Origin: Monodelphis domestica | Taxonomy: Eukaryota; Chordata; Mammalia; Didelphimorphia; Didelphidae | Direction: 5' to 3' | Length of the DNA stretch: 64,000 nucleotides | NCBI RefSeq assembly: GCF_027887165.1 | Contig: NC_077231.1 | Location: 190,464,334-190,528,333, forward strand | Shown: piece after piece, positions 1 through 10,969 of the stretch | How positions within the stretch are numbered: the first letter of the stretch is position 1 | Layout: each line of letters starts with the position of its first letter | Program-made: the position numbers and the translations under genes | Notes under the pieces: model-generated | What the model saw: the letters and a program-made list of their open reading frames with translations, nothing else | The model's database searches: none | Told to the model about the DNA's origin: nothing

Positions 1-2190
1 AAAGAAGATGGGAAGGTCATTGTAGAAAAAACCCCAAAGGGATTGCTGATATTTTCTCCATGTTGGTAGTATCCTCTCTGATTCAGAAACTTAACTTCCT
101 CTGTCACCAGTAGACTCCAAGTAAGAAACCTAAGATCTCCAGCTTCTCAAGTTCACAAGGTGCCCTCCAAGACTAATGTTTCCATGTGAGGATCCCTTTC
201 AGGACATCTCAGGGAAGGAAACAGAGCAGGAAATGGACCCAGGAGACCTAAGACTCAGTTTGCCTAATCAAACATCTTCTTTAGTGGTAGGGGAGAGTGG
301 TCTCCTTTTCTGCAGGGACAGGGGGAAGGTGGCTTTCTTTTTCACTTATCCCTTTATTGGTAGGCTTCTACAGCTAAAAAGAAAGGGACTGAGGGTGAGT
401 TACTCCTTCTTAAAGGTCCACTGAATAGTGGCTCTTCCAGCTCAGCAAATTAAAAGGGTTAGTCATCTTCAAAGCACTGAGTCCTTCTGTGCTGGGTCAT
501 ACATAGTTGGTCAGAAACATCCAGGGCTTTTTCAGCTTCAAAACACCCAAGCATTGAGCTAATAGACATAGTCAACTGGAAGCAAACTATTAACCCTTAA
601 ATCTACCTCAAAAGTAAAGGAATAAAATTATCCACCATGTATTAAAAGTGTGTTTATTTTTTCCTAGGTTCCTTCCCTTGGCAATCTTTCTTGTACTTAT
701 ATTTAACAATATCTCCAACACTGGAGTAACCAGATGGAAATAGTGAGCAAAAGACACTTATTTGCTCACAAATAACATGCCAGTTTGTATCATAAACCTA
801 AGCTAGCTATAATCTTCCAAGAGGCTATATGAAATAAAAGAAGTTAAATCTATTAATTGCTTAATTGTTCTTTATTAATTCTTTGATTGATCAGTCATAA
901 TTGTTTCCTTAGCCCATTATAAATAACTCAGACCATAAGGAGAATAACAAATTAAAGGTAGATCAGCTGGAGAATTCGAAAGATTAGGAATATGTAATCA
1001 TCGTAAATCTTAGTGCCTTTCATATTTTAAATGCAATTTTTAAAACTTAAAAACCTAAAGTAAAACAGTGAACTGCAATACCCTGTAATATTTTCTCTTT
1101 AGGTCAGCATTGGACAAATGTTGTGTAAGACTGGAGTCTTTACAAGGCTGTGGTGATATTTCACCTTTGAACATGATTCACAGTTCATTGCCATGGTCTT
1201 TCATTGTCACTCAGAAAACTGAAGTTGTTTTCAAAGATCACTGGGTTGGGGACAGGTCAGCCAAACCAAAGCTGAGTACAGCCTCTAAAGCCCTGGCCAA
1301 GAAATGTCCTGGAAGCCCAAGGACTAAAGGGATTTGTGAACCACCATCTCAAGAATGTGAGGTGAAGAGGTCTTGCTTCATGGTGTCAACATCTGCTGGG
1401 GTCAGAGGTGTTTCCTTCCTGTGGTGACCACTGTCCCCACACCTCATTTCTCCATCAGCCTGTGAGGACACATGGAATAAATATCAGGGCCACTATGTCC
1501 ACCTCCAGGGTTCACTCCTGTCCGCATCACCCATCCCCTTCGCTCTGTCCATCATCTCCCCAACTCCCCCATCATGCTGACTCTCAAGTATTTTACCCTT
1601 GAGAGAAAGAATAATAATGTTTTTGGCTTTGCTTGAAGGGAGAGGAGGAGATACCCCTATCAAAGAGCTGTAAAGAGAGAATCGTCCGCATACAAGAATG
1701 GATTCCTCAAACTTAGTAACAAAATTTCTGATGAAGAATAGTCAAAACCTCTTACACTATAGAGACACCGCTGTCCTTTTAGCCTCTTACAGATCAATTG
1801 TACCATTCACATTAGTCTGAAAAGTCCAGAAAAGAGCCATATGTGAAGCCCATTGCTAATAACTCCTATATGGGGGCCAAGATTTTAGAAGCCATTCCCA
1901 TTTTTGACAGAGATGCCATCTTTCTTCTCTCCATGCCAGACTGAAGCAGCACTAAATATTTAAGGAACGTGGAAGTTACAGAAACAAATATTTCCAAACC
2001 TGCAATTTTCAAAGCTGGAGAACAAAAAGGAATACTCTCCCCCCTCCCCAATTCTTTTACTAGTTCAATCTATATAGAACTTAAAATGTTTGCTTTTGTA
2101 GGTAGGAATGTTAATTCTCAGTAGAAAAATATCATCTAAGAGTATTTTATAGAAGAGTAATAGCATTCCAGGAATGCTAAAGAATAGTTT
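1..2190. other. Upstream unique sequence, no gene recognised
   Basis: This is AT-rich sequence without a repeat family I can name. The longest open frame (1110-1427, +, 105 codons) has no recognisable domain, no family resemblance and no convincing exon context, so I treat it as chance. In other mammals ING3 lies upstream of CPED1 (from memory), but I see no ING3 exon here. Confidence 0.5.
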
Positions 2191-2198
2191 AAAATCTA

Positions 2199-2226
2199 GA
2201 TGATGATGATGATGATATGATGATGA

Positions 2227-2266
<40 letters not shown>
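2199..2266. repeat. Compound microsatellite (GAT)n-(TG)n
   Basis: A GAT-repeat block passes directly into an uninterrupted TG run. It accounts for the low-complexity reading frames on the other strand. Confidence 0.95.
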
Positions 2267-2268
<2 letters not shown>

Positions 2269-2287
2269 AAGCATAAACTAGGAGGGA

Positions 2288-2425
2288 TGTTAGGTGTTAT
2301 TTAATATCTATTTCTTTATTTTACAATTGAAGTAATTTTTTAAGGTATAGAAAAGCAAAATGGTTTATCCAAGGTCATGCAGGCAATAATCAGTAGAGTT
2401 GGTATTTGAATGCAGGTTTATTTAA
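2288..2425 (-). repeat. MIR-type SINE fragment
   Basis: The sequence reads as the complement of the MIR core and tail: 'attttacaattgaagtaa', then 'ccaaggtcatgcaggc' and 'tatttgaatgcaggt'. It is diverged and abuts a younger Mar1 copy. Confidence 0.7.
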
Positions 2426-2429
2426 TTTT

Positions 2430-2678
2430 TTTGTTGTTGTTCAGTTGTTTCAATTATGTATGATTCTTTGTGACCCCCTTTGATTTGGTTTGATTTTTAA
2501 GAAAGCTACTGGAGTGCTTTACCATTTCCTTCTCCAGCTCATTTTACAGATGAGGAAACCGAGGCAATTAGGATTAAGTGATTTGCACAGAGTAATTTAG
2601 CTAGTAAGTGTCTAAGGAGAGATTTGAACTCAGGAAGAGGAGGCTTTCCTGGTATTTTATCACTGTTGCTGCCTCAGT
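2430..2678 (-). mobile_element. Mar1-type marsupial CORE-SINE
   Basis: The copy is read in complement. It starts with the RTE-like tail ('tgttgttcagttgtttcaa', 'tgtgaccccctttg'), then 'ccatttccttctccagctca' and 'cagatgaggaaaccgaggc', then the tRNA-related head. Mar1 is a marsupial CORE-SINE whose 3' tail resembles RTE/BovB LINEs (family knowledge). Nearly full length. Confidence 0.85.
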
Positions 2679-3234
2679 GTCCTCGGAATCTCTTAACATT
2701 TTCTAATCCACAAGTTATTATTTTGCCATCTTGTTGCTTTTTCAACATTTCGTAATACTCACAAAGCATCTTAGGCCTGCCCAATACCCATATGACTCCC
2801 TGTTCTTGTTCACATCCTTCCTCCTTTATATGTTCTTCCACACAAAGCATGATCTTCACCTCATTCTTACTACCTTTTCTTCCCCCAGTTTTCTCCCTCC
2901 TCTCCTGCTTACTTTCTTTGAAAAGTGTTCCATTCTCATTTTGACTAAATTCTCTTTTTGCCATTTATCATTTTTCACAGTTGTCTCTACCCCTTGCCCT
3001 AACCGAGCTCTCTTGAAAACACTGCTGAGGGTTATCCTTTCCTTTGAAGGGCAAATCTTTTTTCTTCTGTTCCCCATCCCCTAATGGGCAAAGTTAAAAG
3101 AAAGGGATGCTTTGCCTTATCTTTGATTCTTGTGGCTTTTCTAGAAAATAGAATCATAGTCTTTCCCCTAATTCTTATCACTTGAAGTCTATGCTATTCA
3201 AAGTGGTCAAAAAGCATGTTTTTCCTCCCCCTGG

Positions 3235-3422
3235 GTAAAAGCACATAGGACTTGGGGTTAGAGAACTGGACTCTTAATCCCTGACTTTTTCAATGACATC
3301 CTGTGTGATGCTGAGGAAGTCACTTTATGTCTCTGAACCTCTGTTTCCTCATTTCTAAAATGGAGAGTCAGAACTAGATGATCTCTAAGGTCCTTTCCTA
3401 TTCTCTATCTATGGTTCTCTGC
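3235..3422 (+). repeat. MIR/THER-type SINE
   Basis: A tRNA-like head ('gttagagaactggactc') is followed by 'cctctgtttcctcatttct' and 'agatgatctctaaggtcctt'. This is the usual order of a MIR-related SINE in sense orientation. Confidence 0.7.
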
Positions 3423-3767
3423 CCTCAATTAGCTTAGATATAGCTTTACTTTGCCACTTCCCTCCCTACTGCACTCGCCATGAAATATCACGTATCTCAG
3501 TTATTTGTGTCTCATAACTTGATTAGATAGGAAGCACCATCTCTTTGAAAAGTGCACTGACTGTGACTTTGTCAACATAAGAAGCTGCCTGTATAGGAAT
3601 TGCCTCCACCAACTTGTCCATGATTTAAAAGATGAATCTTATGGGTTTGCCTATGGCTTAGGTACATTAGATGAGTTGTCCGGTGTCAATAGGACGATTA
3701 CAAATTTGGGTCCTCTTGACTCAAAACCCAATACTCTGGTCATGATGTCACAGATTGTCCCTATAAT

Positions 3768-4008
3768 ACAGGGCAACTAGATGGTACAGTGGAAGAACAC
3801 TGGACTTGGAGTCAGGAAGAAATCTGATCTCAGACTAATTACTAGCTATGAGATCCTGAGCGAGTCATTTAACCCTGTTTGCCTCAGTTTCCTTATTCAT
3901 AAAATGAGCTGAAGGAAATGGCCAACCACTCTAGTATCTTTGCCACAAATGGGGTCATAAAGAGTAAGACATGACTAAAATAATAATAAACAAACAAAAT
4001 AATAATAA
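3768..4008 (+). mobile_element. Mar1-type SINE with 11-bp target-site duplication
   Basis: A full-length sense copy runs from the head ('gggcaactagatggtacagt') through 'tgtttgcctcagtttcctta' to the tail ('ggggtcataaagagtaagac') and an AAT/AAC-rich 3' end. It is flanked by perfect copies of gtccctataat at 3757-3767 and 4009-4019, which fixes both ends. Confidence 0.92.
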
Positions 4009-4019
4009 GTCCCTATAAT

Positions 4020-4560
4020 CAATCAACAAGCATTTGTTGAACATTTACCTATGTATTAGACACTGGAGATACAAAGATAAAAATTAAGTATTCCTTGCTT
4101 TCAAGAAAGTCACATTTTACATGGTGAGATATTAGATATACATATAAACACACACACATATACATAGAAATACAAAAAATACAAGGTTATTAGGTGAGAA
4201 ATATATCAGTAACTGAAGGGATCGAGAAGGGTTTTATGGAGGGAGGGAAAGAACGTGAATCGTCAAATGTCAGAAAATAATTATCGAAAATTGCTTCCAT
4301 GTGTCATTGAAAAAATAAATGAAAGCTTGAAAAATAATGAAAATAAGGGCTGAGTGGAGGTGATAGTGTATGAATTGTGCTTCGAGACAAGCTCTGGGAA
4401 GTTGAGGTGATGAAGGAATGCATTTCAGGAACTGAGGACAGTCTTTGCTAAGGCACAGTGACAGAAGATAGTGTTATGTGTGAAAAACAGAAAGAAGGTC
4501 AGTTTGGATAGACCATAGTCCATGTGGCATACAGTAAGTGCTTAATGAATGTTGACTCAG
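4020..4560 (-). repeat. L2 LINE 3' region
   Basis: The sequence begins with 'caagcatttgttgaacattt' and continues as the complement of the L2 3' untranslated region, including 'gaatgcatttcaggaactga' and 'aaggcacagtgacag'. It is heavily diverged and the right boundary is approximate. Confidence 0.6.
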
Positions 4561-5164
4561 TTGAATTGAATGTGACATCATTTCTGATAAGGCTAGAAAG
4601 GTGCCATATCTCCACTCTCTTTAAGTGATCCATACACTGTCTGAATTAAATATATGTTAGAATGAATAAAGAACCCTTTCATCAAGGCTAGCACCATCTA
4701 CTCTCCTAGGGCCCACCTTCACCTTCCTACATCACTTTTACACCTGAATTACTTTTTTCCTCTCTGCCCCATCACCATTGCCCTCAGCAATTTTTCACTG
4801 CCCCATCAGCCTGACTTCTTAAGGTCATAGTTCCTTATTTTCCTTAACTTTGCCCATCAAATAGTCCTCCAGGTATTTTTTAGGTCAGTTTGAGTGAGGC
4901 AATGTTGTACCTTGGAAAGAATACTGGGACTGTAGACAATGGGATCCTAAACCAATCACTTAGCTCCTCTGCACCCCACTTTTAAATTCTTTTTCTTGTA
5001 AGGAAAATGTTTTATGATCTCTGTGACTTCTGACCGCAGTGCCCTTACTTATCTTCTCTGTAACTTTAAACCCACCAAGCCTTTAAGCCCTGTTCCACCA
5101 TTACCCACTATTTGTAACTCTCCATTGGTTTCTATAACACAGCACTAATAATAATTAAAATAAT

Positions 5165-5600
5165 TAAAAACTAGTATTTCCATAGCATTAGAAGGTTAGC
5201 AGAGCACTTCACATATATTATATCATGTAATCCTTACAACAACCCCTTGAGGTAGGTAATACTATTATTCCCATTTTATGGATGCTGAAATTGAGGCTAA
5301 GTGAGATTATGTGACTTGTTCAGGGTCACGCAACTTGAAAGGAAGGAAACAAGCATTTATAAAATGCTTACTATACACCAAGCACCGTGCTAGAAGCTTT
5401 ATGAATATCATTTATTTTGATCCTCACAACATCCCTAGAGAGAAGGTGCTATATTATCCTCATTTTACAATTGAGGAAACTGAGGCAGAAAGTGAATAAG
5501 TCATTTGCCCAGGATCACATGGTTAGTAAATGGTGGCAGCTAGATTGGAATTCAAGTTTTCCTGACTGTAGGCACAGCATTCTCTCCAAGTGCAAATTGG
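5165..5600 (-). repeat. Two adjacent MIR/THER1-type SINE copies
   Basis: Two complement-oriented copies follow each other. Each has the 'cctcacaacaaccc'-type segment, 'cccattttatggatgctgaa' or 'cattttacaattgaggaaac', and a 'gggtcac'/'ggatcacatggtta' box. The second begins at about 5340. The open frames here are side effects of the repeat. Confidence 0.7.
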
Positions 5601-5881
5601 GAGACATCCAAGAGAGCATGTGAACATTGCTCTTAACTCTGAGACTAACGCTCTTCCCCATTATACTATCTTTCTGCCAACAAATCCCAACAAACTGATT
5701 TCCAAGTCTCTCACCAGTGCTAATACATTAGCTGTTTCAGGAGATCTGTTGTAAATTTGGGAAGGGTGAAAATGCCTCCTGTAAGTCAATGAATCACTAT
5801 GTAAAACAACCACCCAATAACCTATTCTATAGGTTAGAGCCAAAGAAAATTATGTTGTCTTAAAGAAAAGCATAACAGAGG

Positions 5882-6080
5882 ACAGCTAGATGGTTCAGTG
5901 GATGGAGAGACATACCTAGAGATGGAAGGTCTTGGGTTCAAATATGACCTCAGATGTCCTAAATGGGTGACCGTGGGCAAGTCACTTGACCCCCATTGCC
6001 TAGCTCTTACCACTCTTCTGGCTTGAAATCAATACGCAATATTGATTCCAAAAAGGAACATAAGGGTTTAGAAACAAACA
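5882..6080 (+). mobile_element. Opossum-type tRNA-derived SINE (SINE1_MD-like)
   Basis: The head 'gacagctagatggttcagtg' carries a box-B-like 'gggttcaaat' (5935-5944). The body is 'cccccattgcctagctctta' and 'ccactcttctggcttgaaat', and an A-rich end follows. This combination is typical of the abundant opossum SINE. Confidence 0.85.
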
Positions 6081-6194
6081 AATATCATAGTACTTCACTG
6101 AACAGTAAATAGTTATATAACATGGAAATATGAAATGATTTTGCCTAGGAAAGTCTAGGAAAGAACCGGTTAAGGAAAATGTGGAATTATGCAG

Positions 6195-6405
6195 AGGGCC
6201 AGCTAGGTGGGGCAGTGGACTAATTTTACTGAGTGCAAATCCAGCCCCAGACTAGCTGTATGACCCTAGTCAAGTCACTCACTCCTGTTTGCCTCAGTTT
6301 CTTCATCGATAAAAATGAGCTGGAGAAAGAAATGGCAAACCATTCCAGTGCAAGAAAACCCATAAGGGGTCATGAAGAATCAGACACAACTGAAAGGATA
6401 GAACG
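6195..6405 (+). mobile_element. Mar1-type SINE
   Basis: A sense copy with 'cagctaggtggggcagtgga', 'cctgtttgcctcagtttctt', 'gagctggagaaagaaatggc' and the RTE-like tail 'gaagaatcagacacaactga'. I see no convincing target-site duplication. Confidence 0.85.
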
Positions 6406-6760
6406 TGTAGAGGCAGAATGATCCTAGGTTTCGCTCTGGGGAGACACTTGATCTTGATACTTCATATTCTACATGGATCAGTTTGGACTATAGACCAGTT
6501 CCCACTCATAGCCATAGAAGGAAATCTGCCTCCAGGCTGAGTCAGTTCTTGAGGTCCAGAGAATGTCTGGTAGGGGCTGGGGAGGGTGGAAGAATATTTC
6601 TATTGGCCAGTTTCTGCTTCCTTAGGTCTCTTCTGAACTCTACCCTGACCAAAAAAAAAAAAAAAGCAGATGTCAGTGGAAAAAGAACTGGACTTGCAGC
6701 TTTGAAGATTTCAATTCATATCTTGTCTTGGATATTCATGTGATTATGGGCAAGATGCTT

Positions 6761-7129
<369 letters not shown>

Positions 7130-7279
7130 AAGATGTTTTGAGCCTCATTTATAAAATGGGGCTGAAAATATTTGCCCTAAGGTCTTCCCAGGGTTTATAA
7201 ACTTTAAAGGGTTATATACATTTGAATTATTATTCAAATTATTATTAGGTTCTAGTCATGGGCAGGCTGAGGGTTTATG

Positions 7280-7395
7280 GATTCAGACATTCAGAGCTGA
7301 AAGGGATTTTATGAACCACATTGCCCAACACCTCCTTTCAGGTGCAGACACTGAGACTCTAAGAGGTTGTGACCTCCCCCAGACCACAGGTCCTT
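7280..7395 (-). repeat. MIR or L3/CR1 3'-end fragment
   Basis: The order 'cagagctgaaagggatttta', then 'tgcagacactgagactctaa', then 'cagaccacagg' is the diverged pattern of 'ggaagggacctt...', 'gaggaaactgaggc...' and 'ggtcacacag...' repeats. Confidence 0.55.
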
Positions 7396-7813
7396 AACAG
7401 AGGCATGACCAGTATGGGCATTTTGCTGAAGTGTAATAATTGACCAGTAGTTGCTATAAGCACTTTTAATTCTTATCCTACTTTAGGAAGAAGGTAACAG
7501 GAAACAGGACCCCTGATTATCAGACTGGGAACAAAATAGGAATTGTATGTTTCTTTTCCAATGAGTTAAAGATGTTATAAAAAGGGAGGAGCAAAGATTT
7601 GGTACTTCCCAGAGCCCAGGGTTATAACTTCAAGAATATGCCAATAATAAATAAGAATCTCTCTCTAGGCATTTTTACCCTATTTTCAGCCTAGATTTTG
7701 TTTTCTGACTGTTAAAATAGTGGAGACTGACCATATCGCTGCCTGTGAGTAGAACCACAAATCCCTGGAGTTGAAAGCTCCCAGCATGTTCATAGGAATC
7801 TGCTTTAGTCTTT

Positions 7814-8302
7814 CCGCCTAACTTTGTTTTCAATTAGCTGAAGGCTATTTGTTTTTCTGAAGCCTTGGTAGCAAAAGAAGCACTTAAAAAGGACTCTAAA
7901 CTGACACGCAACCGAGAAGTTGTGGCTGCCACTTCGAACCAAGACAAATGAGAAATAGCCTTTCTCTCGAATGGAAATAGACAGCCTGATAGAAATACAC
8001 TTCTTCCTTCTGATCCACGACTGACATCCTGCTCTTGCCGCCCCTGAAACTGCCGGGGCAGTCCCAGTACATTTAACTCCGCCCCTCCTTGAGAAATCGA
8101 GCCTTTATTTATACAATGTCTGTGGTCCAACTGAGCTCAGAGGGTGTCTGCGTGTGTTGTGTGTTTGTGTGTGTTCTTGTGCATGCGTGTGGATGTCTGC
8201 ATGTGGTGGGGGAGATGTTCTGGAGTCATAAGATCGGCTGGTTCCGAGTGGTTTTAATCAGCGAACCATTAGGGGATCATGGAAAACTTTTTTTCGGGTA
8301 AC
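7814..8302 (+). promoter_or_regulatory. CPED1: CpG cluster, candidate CPED1 promoter / first non-coding exon
   Basis: I count 17 CpG dinucleotides here, while the flanking few hundred bases have about one each. In CpG-poor marsupial DNA that suggests an unmethylated regulatory region. It contains a GC-box-like 'actccgcccctcc' near 8076, a GC-rich 'ttgccgcccctgaaactgcc', and a TG-rich stretch at 8141-8200. A possible splice donor (cgg|gtaacg) follows base 8297. It lies 0.7-1.2 kb upstream of the CPED1 start codon on the same strand. That this is the promoter is inference; no transcript evidence is available. Confidence 0.5.
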
Positions 8303-8637
8303 GAGAACTGAGTAAGTACATAGAACTTTGAACTTAAATCTGAATGAAATGAAATGAAGTATTCTTAACAGTGAAGACAGTCCATTCAATCTGGATGTCC
8401 TTTAAAAAAAAAACAACTATAAATGTTTATAGGAAAATGTCAGTTTCAAACTGAGTGGAGATTGTTTTAAGGAACATAAAAGCAGAATGCTTTAAAGTGG
8501 AAGGGAAGAAAACTGAGAAACTGCGAAGGAGAGCTGGCCACCATCCAGCTGGGTTACAAGCCCCTTTGATTTTAACTGATTGCATTCTTAGATGCTATGA
8601 TCTGATCTGAGCTTTTCTTTTTCTGTTTCTTTTCTAG

Positions 8638-8800
8638 TCAAGCTGAGGGCAAGACTTCCGTTCCTTGATTGAGTGACTTAAAGGATGTTATAAAAACAAG
8701 ACAGCTCCGGAAGCAAAAGATTGGCACCCTATGGAGTTTAGGTTATTGATTACGACTACTGGTGGGTTTTTAAACTCAGGTCTGGGTTTTTAAACCCAGG
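8638..8800 (+). other. CPED1: Candidate 5' leader (non-coding) exon of CPED1
   Basis: A strong acceptor precedes this segment: a pyrimidine run from 8611 ending in ttttctag at 8637. The segment ends at cccagg|gtgagt, an excellent donor at 8800/8801. Inside are a TATA-like ttataaaaac at 8689-8698 and a 17-nt direct repeat (8764-8780 and 8784-8800, one mismatch) whose second copy ends exactly at the donor. A short upstream ORF starts at 8731. The segment may be a separate leader exon, part of one long exon 8638-9287, or the product of a second promoter at the TATA-like box. Confidence 0.4.
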
Positions 8801-9038
8801 GTGAGTAGATGACTGTCATTCATGGAAGTATTTTTGTGAAACGTATACTGACTTTGGGGGACCCCATGCTTCTTTGGCGAGCTTCTTTGGAAAGTTCAGA
8901 AGAAGACATGGAGCAAACTTGACTTCACTGTGGAAAAAAGGACAATTTTCTGACTTTTACACTGCCAACAACAACAAAAGATACCTGCTATGCATTTTCC
9001 AGCAACGTGGACAGGGGCCAAGTAAAGGTGAACTGGTC
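8801..9038 (+). other. CPED1: CPED1 5' untranslated region or 202-nt mini-intron with upstream ATGs
   Basis: If the donor at 8801 is used, a plausible acceptor is ttttccag ending at 9002, which leaves 9003-9038 as leader. If not, the leader keeps out-of-frame upstream ATGs at 8822, 8866 and 8990 that open short ORFs of 5 to 18 codons. The CPED1 frame is open back to an in-frame TGA at 8802-8804, but it has no in-frame ATG before 9039, so the coding start does not move whichever splice form is used. Confidence 0.5.
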
Positions 9039-9287
9039 ATGGTTTGTCGCCAGATTTTCCTTTGTCGACGGCGTTTCTGCCCACGACCCTTCTTCTTGGG
9101 CTTAGTAGTAGCAATCTGCCTCTTCTATCAGACTTTGACACTCATAGGGACAAGGAAACTTATATCAGCTGTTACTGGGGCTTCCCCATACAAACTGGCT
9201 GAAATTTATCAAAGCCAATCCAAGGAAACCATCCCAAGAGATACAGATTGCTTCCTGTCATCACATGACCCTCAGGCAACTGGCAAG
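9039..9287 (+). CDS. CPED1: CPED1, first coding exon (N-terminus)
   Basis: This exon encodes the first 83 residues of cadherin-like and PC-esterase domain-containing protein 1, recognised from its similarity to the mammalian N-terminus (start MVCR, then a CRRRFCPRPF motif). Residues 10-16 are strongly basic and residues 17-36 form one hydrophobic segment. This is a signal-anchor or signal-peptide layout that would target the protein to the secretory pathway. The start ATG has G at -3 and G at +4, and it is the first in-frame ATG. The exon ends in phase 0 at AAG|GTAAGC, and the open frame beyond it is intronic read-through. The catalytic PC-esterase (GDSL/SGNH-like) and cadherin-like domains are known for the family but are encoded downstream of this window. 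In other mammals CPED1 lies next to WNT16 in a bone-density-associated region. Confidence 0.93.
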
Positions 9288-9552
9288 GTAAGCAAATCTA
9301 ATGAATTTAAGTGAGACCACTTTTCACAAGGACGGCACTCTGCCTTTCTCTCTGTTATTCCTGTATAACTAAAATTAACCTTCATGTGGTCTGAAAGAGA
9401 TCCAGAGTATAAACAAGGCTGAGAATGACCTCGCAACAATGTGAAGTTTGAAAACCCATGTCAACATTAACTAGAGCCTTTAGCATGCTTGTTTTTTTGC
9501 CAGAAAGTCCTCAACAAATTCACTTAAACTAAACCAAACTAAAATATTCGTT

Positions 9553-9647
9553 TTCTCTCTGTGTCTATGTCTCTCTGTATCTCTGTCTCTGTCTCTGTCT
9601 CTCTGTCTCTTTCTCTGTGTGTGTGTCTCTCTGTCTCTCTGTCTCTT
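9553..9647. repeat. Pyrimidine-rich imperfect microsatellite (TCTG/TCTC)n
   Basis: Tandem TCTG, TCTCTG and GTGT units run for about 95 bp, starting 265 bp inside the intron. Confidence 0.9.
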
Positions 9648-10439
9648 ATCTTTATGTCTCTTCCATACACAATTTCAGTTCAGCATGATTAACTAAAGGA
9701 TAATCTTTTTGGTGAGTTATATGCTTTTAAGTTTTTAGGAATGCTCTTTCAGGTGAAGCATGTAAATCAAAAGCTCATAGAACTTCATTAAAATGATGTC
9801 TTTTTACTCTAGATAATAGGTAATCATATCTAGAATTATGGGAGCAAAAAGAATAATCATATATATTCCTTTAATATATGAGTTTATGTAAAAATTATCT
9901 GACTATTTTATTGACCACATGTTTGATAAGTGAATACAATTTGTTTGTAGAAGTCTTCTGTCTTATTGACAATCTTTAGGAAGTGCTTCACATGAAAATC
10001 ACAATATTCTATAGTTTTCAAAACTAGAAAAATATAGCTAACGCTTATAACCTTTCTGGGAATTTTGACAAACTTTGTTTTCACAGACCAATTACACAGA
10101 CACTTTACTACAACTTCAATATAACATTGTTATCTAGGTTCCTGACTATAGATAGAGCAAAGTGAGAGTAAATTCATTCTGATATTTCCAGCAATAAATC
10201 TCTGTGGCAGGGAACCTACCTTATAATGAACTACATTGTGCCACAGAGAGCTCTGTAATAAGACTCCATTGCAATTTGGGAATCTGGTACTAACACACTG
10301 GAAGTGGGTAACACCTAGGATATTGATAAGTGGACTAAAACTTTATTGAATGATTCAGCAAATATTTATTTATAATCTGAAACCTATTTCAACAATCAAT
10401 CAATTCACCAGGCATTTTAAGCATCATGGGGCATACTCT

Positions 10440-10965
10440 CCTCAGTAAACAAGAGTGGCTCCATATAACCTCTAATACAAAACACAAACTCTTGTGCTTG
10501 GCATTTAAGACCCTTCACAATCTATCTCCATTTGACTTTTTGAAGCTTATTCTACATAATTGCCCTTAGTACACTCTACAGTTTGGCCCATCTGGTTTCC
10601 AAGTTGCTCCACACAAAACATTCCATCTCCCAACTCCATGCCTTTGTAAAGGCAATTTCCCATGACTGGAACGCAATTTTGCTTCATCCCTCATTGCTGC
10701 TTCTTAGAAAACCTAATTTCCTTCAAAGTTGAGTTCAAGCATCAACTCTTCCATGAAGTCCTTTCCTGTTAGCAACTTCCTCTTAAAAGGACCTTCCTTT
10801 TCTTTTATATATATTCTGTATACATTTTTTATATGTTGCTTTTTGTTTACCCACCCCCACTCTACTGGCAACAGACTGTTTCATTTGTGGTTTTGTATCT
10901 CTTGGGTCAAACCCAGGGCCTGGCACAGAGTAGATACTTAATATACACACATTGATCAATTAATT
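10440..10965 (+). repeat. L2 LINE 3' end
   Basis: Sense L2 3' sequence: 'ggcatttaagacccttcaca', 'ccatgcctttgtaaaggcaa', and the terminal 'cctggcacagagtagatact'. It forms the first of four L2 copies in alternating orientation. Confidence 0.85.
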
Positions 10966-10969
10966 GATT

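Noticed and set aside
1110..1427. 105-codon frame upstream of CPED1, with a pyrimidine-rich stretch and AG just before it
   Set aside because: No family resemblance, no matching donor that would define an exon, and no link to a known neighbouring gene.
5882..5990. tRNA gene suggested by box-B-like 'gggttcaaat' sequences, here and in many SINEs
   Set aside because: These are tRNA-derived SINE heads; the cloverleaf is not maintained and SINE bodies follow directly.
8874..9038. N-terminal extension of the CPED1 frame upstream of the ATG
   Set aside because: The frame is open but has no in-frame ATG before 9039; the ATG at 9039 has good context and matches the known mammalian start.
9288..9314. 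Continuation of the CPED1 open frame past the first coding exon
   Set aside because: It reads through a consensus GTAAGC donor; the next exon at 47289 continues in the right phase.
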